This document shows positions 8,201-10,190 of a DNA stretch of 10,190 bases, piece by piece. Within the stretch, counting starts at the first letter, position 1. Every line of letters begins with the position of its first letter. The position numbers and the translations under genes are program-made. The notes beneath the pieces were generated by a model that had not been told where the DNA came from, made no database searches, and saw only the letters and a program-made list of their open reading frames with translations. Origin of the DNA: Thiotrichaceae bacterium (GTDB taxonomy: Bacteria > Pseudomonadota > Gammaproteobacteria > Thiotrichales > Thiotrichaceae); NCBI GenBank assembly GCA_027008665.1, contig JALVEA010000245.1, positions 1 through 10,190 of the forward strand, in the 5' to 3' direction.

Positions 8201-9345
8201 CCCTTGATAACAATAAAATATGGAAAATACTCAAACAATTAGAAAAAGGAATTAGCTATAAAACAGAGCAGTTCGCCGAGATTGCTTATAAGCTAGGACG
8301 TTATAAAAATGCACTAGAATTATGGGATAAGGCAGGAAAAACAAAGCATAAATTGTATTATAAAGCGCAGTATCAAACGATGAATTGGCCATCTTCATTA
8401 ATTCCTTTGAAACAATTAAATGATTTCAAAAAAATTATTACACAATGGCAGGATCGCGGCAAAGATTTAGAAAATCTGGATGAGAAATATCAAGTTATTG
8501 TCATTGAAGCCATGATTCGCACCAATAAGCAAGTCATGGCAACTAGGCTTTTAAATAATAAATCATTAATTCCCACAAAAGAGTTACGCAAAAAATTAAG
8601 CTCTTTACTCTGGCAAAAAATTAAGATTCTAATAAAGCATTCACCAGACCTAGCAAGCAATATGATTAGTCACTATTTAGAGATTTTAATACAAACAGCA
8701 TCGTGGAAAGATATTCCCCCAGTATTAAATAAAGTCCATCTCTTAGACAAGGTATCACATCATAATATTAATCAAAAATTTATAGAAGATTTAGCCTATA
8801 GTGCAGACTTAGAGGAAGCCTCAAGTAATGATCAAGATTTGATATTTAATTTATTACAACAACGTTTTTACCAACAAGAAAAACGAAAAGAATGGTTTTC
8901 AATTATTGAAAATTCCATTGGTATTGCTCTAATGGGGATTGTAATTGAGCGAACTCAGTATTACGAAGAAGCCAAAGAATACTATTTTTGGATTACCCAT
9001 CATGTTCCACTGAAACGTGCTGAACATAAATATTTTAACCAACGAATTATCGTTTGTTTGCAAAAGCAAGCTGATATAAGACATGAGGAAGGAAAGCCTA
9101 TTTCTAGAGAAGAAAGCAACATACGTGATCTAAAAAGAAAATGGGATATAGATTATATTAATCTCGATGTTACTCCAGGTCATTACCCAGAAAATGAGAT
9201 TCTCTCCACCCATCAGATCAAAAAAATGCGAGAAAAATTACAACCCATTACCAATGAGGAAACCCGTGCCAGAAAAAAAATTAGCCACTATTGGAAAAAA
9301 GGAAAAGAAAAAAAAATGGTTAGAAGCAATAGAAAACTACACTAA
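5215..9345 (+). CDS. Giant UvrD/Rep-like SF1 helicase with TPR-like C-terminal half (frameshifted near the end)
   Basis: This frame gives 1376 residues. Helicase motifs appear in order: Walker A G-R-A-G-S-G-K-S-T (306-314), motif Ia P-L-Y-L-T-Y-S-K-K-L-R-D (339-350), Walker B F-C-D-E-A-Q-D (525-531), motif III F-A-G-D-P-L-Q-T (562-569), motif IV F-N-Y-R-S-S (611-616), motif V S-P-S-S-A-K-G-L-E-Y (711-720) and motif VI L-Y-V-A-I-S-R-A-K-Q (764-773). All catalytic residues seem present, so an active ATP-dependent DNA or RNA translocase is expected. Residues 1-100 contain a small alpha/beta segment (N-Y-R-I-L-I-A-L at 59-66, then M-I-L-C-V-F-M-F) that recalls RelE/ParE-like domains at the front of some large bacterial UvrD proteins; this is tentative. 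From about 855 the protein is alpha-helical with TPR-like units, for example near 865-905, 1020-1052 and 1235-1262. The architecture resembles TRANK1-like helicases. The last 10 residues (M-V-R-S-N-R...) follow a frame break at an A9 run; the natural continuation runs to 9892. It lies beside mobile-type DNA, so a defence or genome-maintenance role is possible but unproven. Confidence 0.88.
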   Translation: MKILTCITSDAKNAAIKHNLLKRLERFLYRVKEDQTLVLLTPYPDKRFFKKAIISKGTNYRILIALHRQDGYMILCVFMFSSRGNPAYDVMWRTKIRQNPDALFQKILKKHQTLFDKCVEQARYQPAIPALPTPNEVENLWLSCNSKAPQQATVFESKKWVKTIATDYFKQKINAIYDLLQEIYQEIEDTRTQASSVFIKVSSREAEEVKLYLQYFPTHQVLFLLDLTVIYSEIAISGFDINASHETLAQKAYRAYPLDVFLLGAEEFSKIQEKSESNLALSPEEMNILNHSDSATGNRFPLFINGRAGSGKSTILQYLLKSYLYLAIEHWTKNKPYTPLYLTYSKKLRDFAIRSSHKLLKNNSIILLEKNKNWELKYNKHQQQVFNSTFKLFQDFMVELLPKKERLNFLPENQITYAGFKQLWESTIGRGNLRHYNVDLVWHIIRTYIKGMSRGLGLDFTPKDYIHLPEKHKTIENNDFIEIYEKIWKKWYLKYCQEHKAWDEQDLALAVLAKADFPQTYPAIFCDEAQDFTIIELKILYHLSLFSNRNIENQIGNIPFVFAGDPLQTLNPTGFRWEAVKANFYNYLIAPIERRNNKSGKNELNYKELIFNYRSSKNIVDFCNIIQLLRLCLFGNTYRIKPQLTWFSSKSMTPFIHPKNSSKAQQLLEHDALIIIPNCHESEESEYVKNDPILSKSIACDETGLPLNVLSPSSAKGLEYSEIVVLYCFGESCPKSLLDRLQGKASLFPEPKQLIKWEYFLNRLYVAISRAKQRLIILDDPKTFKTFWDVIQHIDAESLAEYLGAQVNTKEWGGDNLLAPKRGTTQDMENLLQGRASDDPEGLAKKFYIEGSENRNPRLLRRAHLLYQRLAKKNEALRCYALALEFEQDYTKAAKTYLQINEQETALACLWKQPNFTFIVETQWDDASDLRIMLAHQLEYKRNKILKWRGDLEATTAILKRLDNTKFIILGVYKGWQQSLTALFNWFFQEYTQGLTLDNNKIWKILKQLEKGISYKTEQFAEIAYKLGRYKNALELWDKAGKTKHKLYYKAQYQTMNWPSSLIPLKQLNDFKKIITQWQDRGKDLENLDEKYQVIVIEAMIRTNKQVMATRLLNNKSLIPTKELRKKLSSLLWQKIKILIKHSPDLASNMISHYLEILIQTASWKDIPPVLNKVHLLDKVSHHNINQKFIEDLAYSADLEEASSNDQDLIFNLLQQRFYQQEKRKEWFSIIENSIGIALMGIVIERTQYYEEAKEYYFWITHHVPLKRAEHKYFNQRIIVCLQKQADIRHEEGKPISREESNIRDLKRKWDIDYINLDVTPGHYPENEILSTHQIKKMREKLQPITNEETRARKKISHYWKKGKEKKMVRSNRKLH
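9308..9316 (+). other. A9 homopolymer at the frame break of the helicase gene
   Basis: Nine consecutive A follow GGAAAAG. In the helicase frame they read E-K-K-M-V-R-S and stop at 9345. Deleting one A gives G-K-E-K-K-W-L-E-A-I-E-N-Y-T-K-I-L and an open frame to 9892. Runs of this length are known hot spots for indels, for RNA polymerase slippage and for read errors, so three explanations compete: artefact, fixed mutation, or functional slippage. Confidence 0.8.
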
Positions 9346-9892
9346 AATACTGGCTGAAAAGGAAAAATGGGATATATTAGCAAGAGATTGGTGTCACTCA
9401 GGAAAACTTCGAAGGCGTTATCCCAATAGTACTCGAAGGCAACGACAACAGGCATTAGAAGGAGTGATTAAAGCCATTATTAACAGCTTATCCTGCTCTA
9501 ATATTATTTTTGACACTACAAGTAAAAATAAAATACAACTTTCTAATTTGTTAGTTGAGCAATTAAAAGATAAAGAAGATGGAACATGGTTCAAATGTGA
9601 TAACCTTAATATTAATCGTAACTTAGTGGGTTCTTGCCTTGAGCGTGTAGGAGAATATAAAGAAACGATTGATTTTTATCAATGGGGCTTAAAAAATGCT
9701 CGCAATGATGATGATGAAAAATTAATGGCAGAACGTCTCATTGTCTCGAAAGAACGCTTTGCTAACTTTATTGAAAAGAAACATGAAAAAAGCAAAACCT
9801 CACAAATATTGCGTCATGAAGCCTCCAAATTACGTGATGAGTATCAATTTCACGATAATGAATTACCTGAATATCCTAATTTTGACTGCTAA
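9308..9892 (+). CDS. C-terminal continuation of the helicase protein in the +1 frame
   Basis: About 194 codons remain open after the A9 run. The frame extends back to 9167, but that part only re-reads helicase codons in the wrong phase. After 9316 there is no ATG until late in the segment (around 9724) and no ribosome binding site, so this is not an independent gene. The residues just after the run (W-L-E-A-I-E-N-Y-T-K-I-L) and a later block N-L-V-G-S-C-L-E-R-V-G-E-Y-K-E-T-I-D-F-Y (roughly 9625-9684) look like TPR helices, as does the helicase part upstream. With one A removed, the whole protein from 5215 to 9892 has 1558 residues. If the frameshift is real and no slippage occurs, this segment is dead and the helicase loses about 180 residues. 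Its stop lies 16 bp before the glycosyltransferase start. Confidence 0.75.
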   Translation, partial: KKKWLEAIENYTKILAEKEKWDILARDWCHSGKLRRRYPNSTRRQRQQALEGVIKAIINSLSCSNIIFDTTSKNKIQLSNLLVEQLKDKEDGTWFKCDNLNINRNLVGSCLERVGEYKETIDFYQWGLKNARNDDDEKLMAERLIVSKERFANFIEKKHEKSKTSQILRHEASKLRDEYQFHDNELPEYPNFDC

Positions 9893-9908
9893 TTAACTGG
9901 AATAAAAA

Positions 9909-10190
9909 ATGAATAATATCAGTGGTTTAATTATTACTTATAACGAGGAGGATAATATAGAGGGTTGTATTGTTTCATTAAAAAAGGTCTGTGATGATAT
10001 TGTAATTATTGATTCAAATAGCATTGATCGCACTAAGGCTTTGGCAGAGGCAATGGGAGTCGTTTTTATTCAACAGGATTTTCTTGGGGATGGTCCGCAA
10101 CGAAGTTATGGTTTATCTTATTGCTCTCATTCTTGGGTGCTAAATCTTGATGCAGATGAACGCTTAGATGAGGATGTTATTTCAGTTATT
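9909..10190 (+). CDS. Family 2 glycosyltransferase, WaaE/KdtX-like (3' end missing)
   Basis: The first 94 residues are visible. G-L-I-I-T-Y-N-E-E-D-N-I-E (6-18) is the nucleotide-sugar binding start of a GT-A fold. I-V-I-I-D-S-N-S-I-D-R-T-K (31-43) is the second conserved block, and L-N-L-D-A-D-E-R-L (79-87) carries the D-x-D-type metal-binding motif. F-L-G-D-G-P-Q (58-64) is typical of the WaaE/KdtX-like lipopolysaccharide core beta-1,4-glucosyltransferase group, which works at the cytoplasmic face of the inner membrane. The sugar and acceptor cannot be read from this part. The start has only a weak TGG ribosome binding site about 8 nt upstream. The 16-bp gap after the helicase tail suggests read-through transcription, without an obvious functional link. 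Confidence 0.88.
   Translation, partial: MNNISGLIITYNEEDNIEGCIVSLKKVCDDIVIIDSNSIDRTKALAEAMGVVFIQQDFLGDGPQRSYGLSYCSHSWVLNLDADERLDEDVISVI

Noticed and set aside
9167..9307. Upstream part of the +1 frame that runs to 9892, with an ATG at 9167
   Set aside because: It overlaps intact helicase codons in the wrong phase, has no ribosome binding site, and reads as a low-complexity Lys/Pro-rich peptide. Only the part after the A9 run is treated as coding.

Overview
The window is AT-rich DNA that looks gamma-proteobacterial. The evidence is a four-gene MoxR-associated membrane operon of the type common in that class, and the start of a WaaE/KdtX-like lipopolysaccharide-core glycosyltransferase at the far end. 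The low GC, the very large UvrD-like helicase and the long dispersed-type palindrome would fit a Thiotrichales/Beggiatoa-like bacterium, but that assignment is a guess. No rRNA, tRNA, CRISPR array or transposase is visible. All convincing genes lie on the + strand.

Region 1 (1-3665) is a tightly packed operon: a membrane protein cut by the window edge, a DUF4129 membrane protein, a DUF4350 membrane protein and a MoxR AAA+ ATPase. The last two joints are ATGA overlaps, which suggests translational coupling. In this family MoxR works as an ATP-driven chaperone or remodeller on membrane or periplasmic clients, and the DUF4129, DUF4350 and DUF58 proteins are its usual partners. A DUF58 gene normally lies next to moxR, but none follows here.

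Region 2 (3666-5214) is accessory in character. It holds one phage-type KilA-N DNA-binding protein (3897-4715). Its leader carries an 11-bp inverted repeat whose right arm covers the ribosome binding site, and a set of 12-nt near-repeats between the arms. A 499-bp stretch without a convincing gene follows. It contains a near-perfect 65-bp palindrome (4826-4890), a GC-richer patch, and a short block (4950-5129) that is open on both strands and looks like a gene remnant or small repeat unit.

Region 3 (5215-9892) is one giant superfamily 1 (UvrD/Rep-like) helicase gene. All main helicase motifs are intact, and a long alpha-helical TPR-like C-terminal half follows. The reading frame is broken at a run of nine A (9308-9316). 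Removing one A gives a single 1558-residue protein ending at 9892. The break may be a sequencing error, a real mutation, or a site of transcriptional slippage or phase variation.

Region 4 (9909-10190) is the N-terminal part of a family 2 glycosyltransferase. It starts 16 bp after the helicase tail and is cut by the window end.
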